A model generated the notes under the pieces. It saw only the letters and a list, made by a program, of their open reading frames with translations, was not told where the DNA came from and searched no databases. Both the position numbers and the translations under genes were made by a program. From Candidatus Endolissoclinum faulkneri L2 (GTDB lineage Bacteria; Pseudomonadota; Alphaproteobacteria; Thalassobaculales; Thalassobaculaceae), in the NCBI RefSeq assembly GCF_000319385.1, contig NC_019566.1:1-64000 (forward strand): 64,000 bases of DNA. Reading direction: 5' to 3'. Below, one piece after another: positions 20,588 to 31,205 of the stretch (position 1 is its first letter; each line of letters opens with the position of its first letter).

Positions 20588-22118
20588 ACCTTATCTATTT
20601 AACTTAGATTATATCAACGTATATTGATCATTTTTATAGATGATTACTAAATTGGTTAGATAAGTTAAGTGAACTATAAATCTGAGTAAAGCTTGGTTTA
20701 TTTTTGCTAGTTATTGTTAAATAAGCTGTTTTATGATAGCAGAGCTTGCAAGCGCTATTTCTATTTCAGATTACAATTAAATGTTTTATCAAAAAAGCAA
20801 TGTATATTGATCTGTCGAACAAAATCTTAGCATGCTGAGTGATCTAAACTTGTATCGTCTTGTTGAATATTACATCAGATAGTCGATGGCGGTCGTGCAA
20901 GTGTGGTTTTGCGCTTGGAACATAGGAAAATTATAAATAAATCTAGAATATTACAGCACAGTGATCAACTGTGATAAAGTATGGTCTTTAACTAATCTAT
21001 AGCTTTGCTTATATCTATATTCTGCTATAGTTTATTCGTGATTTAATTATTCGGATTAGTATTAGATAAAATTTATTTTATATTATTTACTTAGCTTTAT
21101 ATTGAATCGATTTAATCTATTCATTTGATACTTAAATATCATAGGCATTTGTTATGCAAATTAAGCTTTGCTTGCTTAATGTTTATATATTCAATATAAT
21201 CTTTAATCTATATGAATTTTATTCAATTGGCGTTTAATAAAACGCTATCGTTTGTAAAAAAATTACAGTTTTTTTTTAAAAAATTCTTTAATTATGCTTT
21301 GTTATACGAGCGTAAGCAAAAAACCACTTCTAGGATTCTATCTTAAAAGAATAACATGTTGTATATTTACCTATTAAACTAAATGAAAAAGCAATTATTG
21401 CTAATATCCATGAATATTAGTTATTTTTACTTTTATTGATTGAATAACAAACATGTATTTTTATCTAGTTAAATTCTTAGTCTAAAAATTTATATGCTAT
21501 ATCATAATTTCTTTCATTAATCAGATAAGTGAGAGTTTGCTTGTATGGTGAGTAATTTAAAAAACTATTAATAGTAGTTTGATAAAATTTTTACAAATGA
21601 AAGCTAGAATAAAATCACTTATATGTTAGCAATAAAACATTAACTTATCGCAGTTAATAGCTGTAGCTTAATGCTGTGTATATTTTAAATACGTACATTA
21701 TTATTGATACTTTATAATGAGTGAGTTGCTATTTCAATGGTTTGAAATAATTCAAATTTATCTTAATAAAATGCTTTGATGTTATGAAACAGATAGTTTG
21801 ATTTATTTAATAAAATCTTTGCTTAAAAAGAATGTTTAAATAGTTAATAATGTAGATAACATCTAAATTAAATTAGCATTTATATAAGATTTATTATTTA
21901 TTTAATACTTTTTTATTATTGGATAAACAGCATAATGGCCGATGCGTTAATTTTTTAAAAAATTTATATTTATATTAATGATGATTATAAACATAGCTTA
22001 GTTACCGTTTAACGGAGTTTATGATATTTGTAATTCATAGTTTTTGCTTTGGCCAGTAAAACGGATTATTGACTTATTAAAATTAGCTTATGTATGAGTT
22101 AGGTATGCGAGGTTTTTT
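20588..22118. other. long spacer with a possible gene remnant
   Basis: 1,531 bases between trpS and the SPFH gene. Around 20867-20971 there is a short GC-richer open stretch whose plus-strand translation, VDGGRASVVLRLEHR onward, looks more protein-like than its surroundings. It has no good start and stops at 20972. It may be the remnant of a lost gene; I cannot name a family. The rest shows nothing. Confidence 0.45.
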
Positions 22119-23111
22119 ATGAACTATATGTTAAATCTCCTCTCCGGAGGAGAGATTACAATTATCTTTTTTGCAATCGTTCTCATCATCTTAGTCATTA
22201 AAGGGATTAGAACTGTACCACAAGGTGAGCAGTGGACAGTGGAGAGGTTTGGTCGGTACGTATATACTTTAGAACCAGGGTTGAGCTTAATCAATCCATT
22301 ATTTAGTCGAATCGGTAATAAAGTTAATATGATGGAAAATGTACTTGATATTCCTGAACAGGATGTTATTACTCAAGACAACGCACCTTGTCGGGTTGAT
22401 GCTATTGTGTTTTATCAAGTAATAGAGGCACGTAGGGCGGTTTATGAGGTTAGGCATTTAAAATCGGCTTTGGTAAATTTAGCTCTAACTAACATCCGAT
22501 CGGTGCTTGGAAGCACTGATCTTGATATAGCTCTATCTTCGCGCGATGAGATGAATAATCATATCTTGAAGGTGATGGACGCGGCTACTGATCCTTGGGG
22601 TACAAAAATCACACGCGTAGAAATTAAAGATATTACTCCACCTAAGGATTTGCTAGATGCAATGGCTAGCCAAATGAAAGCAGAACGTGGGAAAAGAGCA
22701 CAGATCTTAGATGCGGAGGGCTATAGAGCTGCTGCTATTCAGCGTGCTGAGGGTAAAAAGCAGTCTGACATTCTAAATGCTGAAGGTGAGCTAGTTGCTG
22801 CTCAGAGACAAGCAGAAGCCAGAGAGCGATTAGCTAGAGCTGAAGCCGATGCTACTAAGTTTTTGGCTGAAGCAATTGGCTCGACTGGCAATAATGCTGT
22901 AAAATATTTTGTCGCTCAGAAATATATTGAGGCTTTATCGGATTTTGCCAAATCACCAAATCAAAAAACTATCTTTATTCCAATGGAGATGTCTTCAATC
23001 ATTGGCTCTATTGGCGGAATTAAGGAATTGCTAAATACGGTTTCGGCTGGAGCTGAATTATCATCTCCTCCTCCTAACATCCAACAAACTCCACCCAAAA
23101 TGAGTAGTTAA
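22119..23111 (+). CDS. SPFH/Band 7 (stomatin-like, QmcA type) membrane protein
   Basis: 330 aa. One N-terminal membrane segment at about residues 12-28, then an SPFH domain beginning EQWTVERFGRYVYTLEPG, with QDVITQDNAPCRVDAIVFYQV and EIKDITPP. An Ala/Glu-rich stretch at about 190-250, likely coiled coil, and a Pro-rich tail follow. Such proteins form membrane-microdomain scaffolds and often regulate FtsH-type proteases. GAGG before the ATG serves as ribosome-binding site. Immediately followed by an NfeD gene, the standard pairing. Confidence 0.93.
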   Translation: MNYMLNLLSGGEITIIFFAIVLIILVIKGIRTVPQGEQWTVERFGRYVYTLEPGLSLINPLFSRIGNKVNMMENVLDIPEQDVITQDNAPCRVDAIVFYQVIEARRAVYEVRHLKSALVNLALTNIRSVLGSTDLDIALSSRDEMNNHILKVMDAATDPWGTKITRVEIKDITPPKDLLDAMASQMKAERGKRAQILDAEGYRAAAIQRAEGKKQSDILNAEGELVAAQRQAEARERLARAEADATKFLAEAIGSTGNNAVKYFVAQKYIEALSDFAKSPNQKTIFIPMEMSSIIGSIGGIKELLNTVSAGAELSSPPPNIQQTPPKMSS

Positions 23112-23129
23112 TCTTTGGAGTATGTATCC

Positions 23130-23609
23130 TTGAGGATAAATCCAGAAGCTTGGCATTGGACTGCCTTAGGCTTATTATTAATGGCTTTGGAAATTGTGCT
23201 ACCGGGTAGTTTACTTTTATGGTTTGGTTTTTCAGGTGTCGTACTAGGTTTTTTCCTCCTCTTAATTGATGTGACTTTTTCTTACCAAATTGCGCTATTT
23301 AGCTTATTTGCTTTGCTTTCTTATTGGCCAATAAGGTTTTTTACTACTGATCACCAACAGTCTAATGATTGGGCCGCGGCTGCAGATCTTAATCAACGTG
23401 CCTATTCCCTCATTGGCCATCGTGTGAGTGTAAGTGAGGCAGTGATTAATGGTTTTGGTGCCGCCAAAGTAAGTGATTTACGTTGGCAAATTGCTTGTGA
23501 AGAGAATCTTGAAGTTGGATCATTAGTTGAGGTGGTCTCAGTGATTGGTATAACTTTGCAGGTGCGTCGGACTTCTTCTATAATTGATGAAGCTTCCTTC
23601 ACTCGATAA
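23130..23609 (+). CDS. NfeD-family membrane protein
   Basis: 159 aa from a TTG at 23130. Two or three hydrophobic segments occupy residues 10-70 (ALGLLLMALEIVLPGSLLLWFG and on), then a soluble OB-fold domain begins LIGHRVSVSEAVINGFG and ends VEVVSVIGITLQVR. This short NfeD class pairs with SPFH proteins and is thought to anchor or modulate them. GGAG at 23117-23120 is nine bases before this TTG, which favours it over the in-frame TTG at 23115; no suitable ATG exists near the N-terminus. Confidence 0.88.
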   Translation: MRINPEAWHWTALGLLLMALEIVLPGSLLLWFGFSGVVLGFFLLLIDVTFSYQIALFSLFALLSYWPIRFFTTDHQQSNDWAAAADLNQRAYSLIGHRVSVSEAVINGFGAAKVSDLRWQIACEENLEVGSLVEVVSVIGITLQVRRTSSIIDEASFTR

Positions 23610-25196
23610 ATTTATGTTTGTGAACAGGGGAAAATTTTAATTTTTTGTTTTTATACATTAGGTCGATTTATTTACTAGGACTTTGTTGATGTGAATTAGC
23701 TTATTAATTCCTATTAATCATAGATCTTTAGTTATTTTTTATTTATACAACTTATCCAGCACTGTTAAATAATAGGTAAGTATATTTACTCATTTTACCC
23801 TTTTATTTCTATCTTTTGATAGAAGTATTTAAATGTTTTATTTGCGTGTTTTAATTTGTGAGTATCTGACGATATCAGGGTATATGTAAAAAATTCTTTG
23901 GCTATTCATTATTCGATGAGCCGTTTATTAAAATTAATTGGTAGGTTTTTTTTATATTACAGCCAAGACTTTTAGGAATCTTTTAAAGTAACATTAATGA
24001 AGATGTTACTTTTCATATATAAACGTATTATTGATTATAAATATTGTAATATTATCTCCGGATTCGTTTATAAAAAACAAGATTATTTTAGCATTCGCTG
24101 CATATATTGAGCAATATATGGTAAACTGTGGACATTAGAATGAATTAGCTAGTGATTATAAATGATAATTCAATCAATAATTTTTTATTTATAGAAATGA
24201 TTTGGCTGTTTAGCAAAATTTTTTATTTTTTTACTTTATTAATTGCTATTAACAAAGCTTAAGGATAGGCGCGCTTTATTGATTATTTTCAAGAAATAAT
24301 GTTATATCTAATGCCTCTATAGTAGATGATTGTATGAAATGCAACATTATTAATATAATAAAATAAACTAATTATCTATAAGATATAAAATGTTATATAT
24401 GATAACTTAATTATGATTTAATCAATAATTTGTAGTATATTGAAGGTTAGAATATTATTTTTGATTTAATGATATCTAATGGTGAATTATATGTTGATTA
24501 ATTTAATCTTAAGTAATAAAAAAACTTATTAGCTTAATACATTTAAGTTTTAATTATCCTATATTAATACCCTTACACAGCATTGCGGAATAATATCAAA
24601 TTAGGCTTTTTATTTTTTTTTAGAATTAGGAAATTCAACTAAACTAATTAGTGAAGTTACTCACATCACTAATTTCTAGAATTGATCTTACTTAATAAGA
24701 TATAAAATAATATTAAACTATTAATATCAATATTAGTATTAGAATGTCACATTTTTTACTCTATATATGTGAATTTTTATTGCCTATATCTGATCCTCAG
24801 ATCAATTTTATTTTTGCTTATCTAATTTGACTGGTTTCCAAATATAAGACTTGATGAAAAAATATCTTTCATACAAACTTTAGTAAATAATTTATCTTAC
24901 AACCCCGCGTTTATTTTTTCAACATATAAACTTGTTCTACTAATGCTCAATTAAGATACAATCGTAGATTATCTATCTAATACCAGTTTGTAATTATTAG
25001 CGGAGAACAGGATGAGACGATACCTATTGAGATTTACTTTGCCTTACGGCTTATAGATGTTTGGTATAAAATAAGAATCGCTGCATCTTATAAATCTAGG
25101 CTTTATATATTGTCGGAAATAGTCGACATTATTTAATTTTTTATAAAAATCAACAATTTATAATGCTGTTGCTCACTTATTTAAGAAATAAGAACA
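23610..25196. other. long spacer with a possible leader ORF
   Basis: 1,587 bases before hemH. Small inverted repeats at about 23806-23823 (TTCTATC arm) and 24100-24119 (CATATATT arm). At 25012-25056 a 14-codon frame, MRRYLLRFTLPYGL, starts with ATG behind GGAG; it may be a decayed gene start or chance. No other gene seen. Confidence 0.45.
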
Positions 25197-26255
25197 ATGA
25201 TTTATCGCACTGTTTGTCCGACTTCTGATGTACCTAATCATCCTACTCTCAAAATAGGTCTTATCGGGGTTCTATTGGTTAACCTTGGCACTCCAGATTC
25301 AACTGATATCCCCGATGTGCGGCGTTATCTAGCTCAGTTTTTGTCAGATCGTCGTGTGATTGAATTTAATCCGATTTTATGGAAGCTGATTTTGCATTGT
25401 TTTATTCTTCGCACAAGACCACAGAAAACGTCTAAAGCTTACCGCGCTATTTGGATGAAGGAAAGCAAAGAATCTCCTTTACGCCATTATACTCGCGAAG
25501 AGGCAGTTAAGTTAAAACAAAGACTTGATCCGACAGAAACAACATTAATTGTTGATTGGGCTATGCGTTATGGAAGACCTTCTATCGGGGATCGTATGCG
25601 TGCGTTGCAGAAAGAAGGCTGTGATCGAATGTTGATTGTACCGCTTTATCCGCAGTATGCTGCTTCCACAACTGGAACAGTTATTGATGAAGTTGCTCGT
25701 GAGTTGCTAACCATGCGATGGCAACCAGCAATTCGTATTCATCCTGCTTTTTATGACGATCCAGCTTATATCGAAGCAGTTGCTACTTGTGTTGAAAAAC
25801 ATTTATCCACTTTAAAATGGCAACCTGAGGTAATTTTAGCTTCATTTCATGGATTACCTAAAAGGTATCTGCTATCTGGTGATCCGTATCATTGCCATTG
25901 TTTAAAGACTGCACGCTTGTTGCGAGAGCGCTTAAGATTAAACACAAATACATTCCGTCTGGCATTTCAGTCCAGGTTTGGCAAAGAAGAATGGCTACAA
26001 CCTTATACCGATGAGGTTATTGCTGCTTTATCGCAAAATGATGGATTTAAACGTCTTGTCGTAGTGATGCCAGGTTTTATCGCTGATTGTGTAGAGACTT
26101 TAGAGGAGATTGGTATGCAGGGCTGTGAAACTTTTAAAAAAGCTGGCGGCACTCATTTTTCTATTGTTCCTTGTGTTAACTATAGTGACGCTGCAATCAA
26201 TATGTTAGAAACTCTCATTATTAATGAATTATGCGGCTGGTGGAGTAAATGTTAA
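25197..26255 (+). CDS. hemH: ferrochelatase
   Basis: 352 aa. Inserts Fe(II) into protoporphyrin IX, the last step of heme synthesis. LLVNLGTPDST and VRRYLAQFLSDRRVIE open the protein; the metal-site histidine is in ASFHGLPKRY, and the acidic partner is in GFIADCVETLEEIG. DPYHCHCLKTARLL is also typical. Heme synthesis implies retained respiration, in line with the UbiH-family gene. The start could be shortened by some residues; the ATG at 25197 has only a weak AAGAA upstream. Isolated between spacers. Confidence 0.95.
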   Translation: MIYRTVCPTSDVPNHPTLKIGLIGVLLVNLGTPDSTDIPDVRRYLAQFLSDRRVIEFNPILWKLILHCFILRTRPQKTSKAYRAIWMKESKESPLRHYTREEAVKLKQRLDPTETTLIVDWAMRYGRPSIGDRMRALQKEGCDRMLIVPLYPQYAASTTGTVIDEVARELLTMRWQPAIRIHPAFYDDPAYIEAVATCVEKHLSTLKWQPEVILASFHGLPKRYLLSGDPYHCHCLKTARLLRERLRLNTNTFRLAFQSRFGKEEWLQPYTDEVIAALSQNDGFKRLVVVMPGFIADCVETLEEIGMQGCETFKKAGGTHFSIVPCVNYSDAAINMLETLIINELCGWWSKC

Positions 26256-27466
26256 GTATCGATCATATAATTTATAATAAAGTTAAAATTTATAGTTGTT
26301 TGGCTTATTCAATTAATAGAAATCCAATAAAATGCTCATTAAGCCACTGTTAATGAATAATATTGAAGTATTAATAATAGCGATTGTAACTTTTTAAGCA
26401 GACAATTTTGGATTATAATCTTGTTTGTGTTTTGAATAAATTAATGTTTAATTATGCAGTAGATACGTTATATTTCCCTAGGAAAACTGCTAGTCTACTG
26501 ACTAATTATTTTTATTGATATAAGAAAATAATTGTATAAATAATATAATTATTTTATGAGCTATATAGTGTATGTGTATTCAAATTTTGCTACTATGGTA
26601 GGTAATAACATGACTTGTTAGTTTTGATATTCGTATTTTTAATGTTTACTGCAAAAATAGTTATACTAATGAAATGTTTTTTTATTCTAGTTAAAACTAA
26701 TAGATATTTTGTCATTAAAGACTTAAAGATTGCTCATTAGTAGGCATTAGGAATTTTAAGTAAAAAAACCTAATGACGTATAACATAATCTAGTTTTTAT
26801 GTGTAAAAACTAATTTTAATGTATACCAATTTTAAAAAAAATGACGTGTATTTTACTCGATACTTAAGTATATTATTAAAATATGGCGTACTAATATAAT
26901 AAGAAAAATAATAGATTTGAAATTACTTTCTGAACAGTGAATAATTAAAATTGCTTAAGAGATACCAATTTATACCATTATCCAATTGCTATGAGTGTTA
27001 TTTTTATGTGCTAAATTTATTTTATCCTTATTTAAGATATAAAGATTATCCTTGTCATTCACCATGTAGCACTGATTATTAGGCGCTATATATCGTTAAA
27101 GATTATAACAAATCTCTCTTAAGAAGGGTAAATTATTATACAATTTTTCCAATAAGCATACAATATTATTAATGTATCCTACTAGGGAGAAACATTAGGA
27201 GTTATTAACTAATATTTTAAAAAATTATTTAAACATTAATATAAAAGTTTTAGTTTAGCTTTAGATATCCTTGTGGCCTTAATTATTATTAAGCTACTGT
27301 TATTATTATTTTGATTGCGTGTTACGAAGCACAATCTCCTTATCTTAATTATTACTAAATGTTAAATTTATCTGTTAAGCTTGTTTTTTTAAAACAAGCT
27401 TTCTAATTAGCTTATAATAGCTATTATTGTCTTTGTTTTTATTGTTTCAATTATTAATGATCTTCA
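26256..27466. other. long spacer between hemH and hisB
   Basis: 1,211 bases; no gene recognised. Near its end, 27377-27401, lies an 11-bp hairpin with an A/T-rich foot, listed separately. Confidence 0.5.
27377..27401. repeat. 11-bp perfect inverted repeat upstream of hisB
   Basis: Arms AAGCTTGTTTT (27377-27387) and its complement (27391-27401), loop TTT. It ends 65 bases before the hisB ATG. It could be a promoter-distal terminator, an attenuator-like leader hairpin, or one of the window's many inverted repeats. Confidence 0.7.
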
Positions 27467-28066
27467 ATGGCAAGAACTGCTCAAGTTAAACGTATTACTA
27501 ATGAAACGAGTATTTTTGTATCTGTAAATTTAGAAGGTTCTGGGTCTTATGATGTTTCAACAGGCATTGGATTACTTGATCATATGCTAGAACAGCTATC
27601 TTGCCATTCTTTGATTGATTTGATTGTTAATGGATATGGTGATTTACATGTTGATGATCATCATACGATTGAGGATTCTGGCTATGCAATTGGTTCTGCT
27701 GTTGCTCAAGCACTTGGTGAACGACACGGTATTACACGTTATGGTTATTGCGTATTACCAATGGACGATGCGCTCACTCGTGTGGCTATCGATTTATCAG
27801 GTAGACCTTTCTTATCTTGGAGTGTTAGGTTCCCAACACAAAAAATTGGTGCTTTAGATACCGAAATGTTTAAAGAGTGGTTTCGAGCGTTTACACAAAA
27901 TGTTGGCGCTAGTCTACACATAGATAATCTTAAAGGCGAAAATAGCCATCATATAATGGAAACTTGTTTTAAAGGTCTTGCTTACGCCATACGTGCTGCT
28001 GTAGAAATTGATTTACGTAAGTCTAATTCTGTGCCATCGACCAAGGGTAGTTTACAGATAGGTTAA
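27467..28066 (+). CDS. hisB: imidazoleglycerol-phosphate dehydratase
   Basis: 199 aa, the monofunctional form. Sixth step of histidine synthesis. The metal-binding motifs [20 protein letters not shown] and the C-terminal [12 protein letters not shown] are complete, and SGRPFLSW lies between them. hisH follows after 7 bases. In other alphaproteobacteria hisB-hisH is usually followed by hisA and hisF; here a spacer and a tRNA follow, so the pathway must be completed elsewhere or is broken. Confidence 0.97.
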   Translation: MARTAQVKRITNETSIFVSVNLEGSGSYDVSTGIGLLDHMLEQLSCHSLIDLIVNGYGDLHVDDHHTIEDSGYAIGSAVAQALGERHGITRYGYCVLPMDDALTRVAIDLSGRPFLSWSVRFPTQKIGALDTEMFKEWFRAFTQNVGASLHIDNLKGENSHHIMETCFKGLAYAIRAAVEIDLRKSNSVPSTKGSLQIG

Positions 28067-28073
28067 AGGATTA

Positions 28074-28733
28074 ATGAACACTATTGCTATTATTGATTAT
28101 GGTGCTGGTAATTTACGTTCAGTAGCGAAAGCTTTTGAACGATCTTCTCGAGATTATGGCATATTAGTTAATATTAAAGTGACTAGTGATATTGGGATCA
28201 TCGCTAAAGCTGATCGCATTGTTTTTCCTGGTGTGGGAGCTTTTCCGGACTGTCGGTCCTGGGTTGATCGAGTGCATGGATTGTATGATGTCTTGGAGAG
28301 GAGAGTAATTCACGATTCAATACCATTTCTTGGTATTTGTGTAGGCATGCAACTGATGGCTAAAGTTGGATTTGAACATATGACTACTAAGGGGTTTTCA
28401 TGGATCGACGGGGAAGTACACCGGATAATTCCGAAAGATAAAGAAAAAAGGCAAATTTACAAAGTACCGCTTATAGGCTGGAGTATGCTTAAATTTTGCA
28501 CTAACTATCATCCAGTACTATTAGGTTTACAAGATGGAGACCATGTATATTTTCTCAACTCTTATGCTATACGCGTTCACGATACCGATCAGCAGCTTGC
28601 AATTACTGATTATGGTGGTTCGATATGCGCAATAGTTGGTCGAAACAACATGATCGGTACGCAGTTTCATCCGGAAAAAAGCCAGGCAATTGGCTTGCGT
28701 CTTATCTATAACTTTATCAAATGGTCACCGTAA
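28074..28733 (+). CDS. hisH: imidazole glycerol phosphate synthase, glutamine amidotransferase subunit
   Basis: 219 aa. Class I glutaminase that passes ammonia to HisF. The catalytic triad is visible: C89 in GICVGMQL, H199 and E201 in QFHPEK. IDYGAGNLRSV and FPGVGAFPDC open the protein. AAAGGA before the ATG is a good ribosome-binding site, close behind hisB. It is only useful with HisF, which is not in this window. Confidence 0.97.
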   Translation: MNTIAIIDYGAGNLRSVAKAFERSSRDYGILVNIKVTSDIGIIAKADRIVFPGVGAFPDCRSWVDRVHGLYDVLERRVIHDSIPFLGICVGMQLMAKVGFEHMTTKGFSWIDGEVHRIIPKDKEKRQIYKVPLIGWSMLKFCTNYHPVLLGLQDGDHVYFLNSYAIRVHDTDQQLAITDYGGSICAIVGRNNMIGTQFHPEKSQAIGLRLIYNFIKWSP

Positions 28734-29563
28734 AATAACTTACTGTACTCCAAAATATTTTAATTAATATATTAATTTGCTATATTGGTAACTCGTGAAG
28801 GTATGCTTTACATGAAATTCACATGAAAAATTGTAACAGTAATTTTAATTAATGCTAGTAGCATATTTAGAGTATATTAATAAAAATATGTTTTGTATTA
28901 GGGTAAAAATTTATTTTTAACTATGATTGCCTAACAGATTTTGATCCCAATTGATATTATATGGTTATAGTTTAACTTTGCCTTGTAAGCTGTAAACCTT
29001 TAAGCAATCATTTTTTTATGCAAGATAAAAAAGATACATATTCTTGTTTTAGAGTAATAAAAGAATAGGGATTTTCTGATTACCTATTGATTTATTATTA
29101 TTAAATTTTTAGTAGATTACTGGCTAATCATTATGCTTTTATAAATCAATTTATTCTTGTACTTTTGTTATTTTAGTGTTCTTATATTAAGAAGTAGTAT
29201 CGATTATGCTGCAATTTATGGGTTATCTAAGAAAAAATTAGAAAACGGATAAAGGATTTTTATGTACGTGATTTATTCTTAATAAGTAAAAATTTTTTTG
29301 CTTTTGTTACACGTATTTTTAGTTTTTTTAACTAACTTGTAATGAAAAATTTATGCTATAAATGTGAGTAGCATTGCTTTCTTAGATTCAAATGTTAATT
29401 TGAAATTAAATTACATCTGCAGTCTACGTAAACTAATAAATAATATTAATAATTATTAAGTAATAAAATTTAGCAAAATTGTTTTTCTAGAAGATATTTA
29501 ATTTATATTAAATATACCTGACAAGCATATTAATATGCTTGTCAGGTATATTCCGCCCTCGGC
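28734..29563. other. spacer where hisA/hisF might be expected
   Basis: 830 bases between hisH and the tRNA gene. No HisA or HisF sequence in any frame. A 16-base AT palindrome (AATTAATA arm) lies near 28757-28772, and a 42-base perfect palindrome at 29511-29552, listed separately. Confidence 0.5.
29511..29552. repeat. 42-base perfect palindrome just upstream of tRNA-Ser
   Basis: Two 21-base arms with no spacer; each arm includes ACCTGACAAGC or its complement. It ends 11 bases before the tRNA 5' end. Fully symmetric, so it could form a cruciform. A role as tRNA promoter or upstream terminator is possible but not shown. Confidence 0.9.
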
Positions 29564-29654
29564 GGAGGGGTGGCCGAGAGGCTGAAGGCGACGGTTTGCT
29601 AAACCGTTTTAGGGTTAACTCCTAACGTGGGTTCGAATCCCATCCCCTCCGCCA
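29564..29654 (+). tRNA. tRNA-Ser (anticodon GCT)
   Basis: Cloverleaf read by eye: acceptor GGAGGGG (29564-29570) pairs with CCCCTCC (29644-29650). The anticodon stem ACGGT/ACCGT encloses loop TTGCTAA, with anticodon GCT at 29598-29600. A long variable arm typical of tRNA-Ser follows, then the T-arm with TTCGAAT. Discriminator G at 29651, and CCA is encoded at 29652-29654. Decodes AGC and AGU. Leader bases GGC at 29561-29563 could pair with the discriminator and CC of the tail, extending the helix in the precursor. Confidence 0.97.
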
Positions 29655-30050
29655 TTTTTTTATAGCAGTTCGTATATTAATAAATTTTTTGGTTTGATTT
29701 TGGGATTTTTATAAGTTTAACATAAGCCAATAATAGTAAATTAGATTTATTATTACGGTAAAAAAATCAAATAATTAATAAAGAATAGAAACAATGTAAT
29801 ATAATTACTTACAGTAAAAATATTATAACAGTAGGTGATTAATAAAAGTTTATCTTATCGATAACAATTGATTCGTACGTCAGTGAGTATTTTAGTGCAG
29901 CATATTATGTCGCTTAAGAAATTGTTCTTGATTTATTTTAAATAACTAAAAGCTATTTTCTCAATCTCAAGATTAAAAAATATGAAGAAAATATTTTATA
30001 CTATTACTTTATATTTTTTCTCTGTTCTTTTTAGTAAAGAATTATGTTAT
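29655..30050. other. spacer
   Basis: 396 bases between tRNA-Ser and the convergent ychF; a short T-run follows the tRNA. Nothing else recognised. Confidence 0.5.
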
Positions 30051-31154
30051 TCATATATTAAAACGAAAATAAAATATATCACCTTCTTGTACAATATATT
30101 CAGCACCTTCGATTCGCATTTTTCCTGCTTCTTTAGCTGCTTGTTCTCCACCTGCCTCTGCGAAGTCAGCGAAAGATATGGTTTCTGCACGGATAAAACC
30201 ACGCTGGAAATCGCTATGAATTTTGCCAGCTGCTTCTACTACCTTAGTACCGTGGCGTAAAGTCCACGCGCGTGTTTCTTTAGATCCAACTGTAAAGAAT
30301 GTCAGTAAATTTAACAGTTTGTAGCAACTGCTAATTAGCTTAGTTAGACGAAATTCATCAAGATTTAAACTATATAAAAATTCTTTTTTTTCCTCTGCAT
30401 TAGAAATTTGTGCGATCTCCGCTTCAATAGCAGCCGAAATTACGAGAGTCTTAGCATCTTCATCTGCAGCCTTATCTGCCACCCTGGCGGATAGTAGATT
30501 ACCAGATACAGCATTCTCTTCTTCCACATTACATAAGTAAAGCATTGGCTTAGCAGTAAGGAGCTGCAATTGTTTTAGCAGGATGGTTTCTTCACTGGTT
30601 AATGTGGGAAGCATTATCCTAACGGGTTTACCTTCACGGATGAAACTAAGTATTTTTTTCATAAGTGCCATCATGTGAATACTATTCTTATCTTGTCTTC
30701 GGATAGTAGAATCAAGTATCGAAATGCGTTTTTCCAAGTTGTTTAGATCGGCTAATATTAGCTCAGTATCCACTGTTTCTGCATCCCGAATAGGATCAAC
30801 GGATCCATCAACATGAGTAATTTGACCTTCAAAGCATCTAAGCACGTGAATAATCGCGTTAGTATCACGAATATTGGCAAGAAACTGATTGCCAAGACCT
30901 TCACCGCGGAAAGCACCTTTGACTAGGCCAGCTATATCGATAAATTCAATTCTGGTGGGTAAAATTTTAGAAGAATTAGCGATCTTAGCTAAGATATCCA
31001 AACGCGGATCAGTCATAGCTATGCTAGCTGTGTTAGGTTTGATCGTACAGAATGGATAATTTGCTACTTCTGCGTTAGCAGTAGCGGTTAGCGCATTAAA
31101 AAGTGTTGATTTACCCACATTTGGTAATCCAATTATGCCGCAGCTAAATCCCAT
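30051..31154 (-). CDS. ychF: ribosome-binding ATPase YchF (OLA1 family)
   Basis: 367 aa, full length. Obg-family P-loop NTPase that prefers ATP and binds the ribosome. G1 is GLPNVGKSTL near the N-terminus, the G3 region is DIAGLVKGAFRGEGLGNQFL, and the G4-type NVEEENA replaces NKxD, as is normal for YchF. The C-terminal TGS domain ends in FADFAEAGGEQAAKEAGKMRIEGAEYIVQEGDI. Last gene of prs-rplY-pth-ychF, 51 bases after pth. Confidence 0.97.
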   Translation of the reverse strand: MGFSCGIIGLPNVGKSTLFNALTATANAEVANYPFCTIKPNTASIAMTDPRLDILAKIANSSKILPTRIEFIDIAGLVKGAFRGEGLGNQFLANIRDTNAIIHVLRCFEGQITHVDGSVDPIRDAETVDTELILADLNNLEKRISILDSTIRRQDKNSIHMMALMKKILSFIREGKPVRIMLPTLTSEETILLKQLQLLTAKPMLYLCNVEEENAVSGNLLSARVADKAADEDAKTLVISAAIEAEIAQISNAEEKKEFLYSLNLDEFRLTKLISSCYKLLNLLTFFTVGSKETRAWTLRHGTKVVEAAGKIHSDFQRGFIRAETISFADFAEAGGEQAAKEAGKMRIEGAEYIVQEGDIFYFRFNI

Positions 31155-31205
31155 CGTTTTATGCTCAATTTATTGACTCAAATGTCTTTTTTTTTGGATT
31201 AATCA

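Noticed and set aside
29982-30260. 92-codon plus-strand frame over the end of ychF
   Set aside because: Its second half is the antisense of the conserved YchF C-terminus and the first half is Phe/Tyr-rich spacer translation; a shadow frame.
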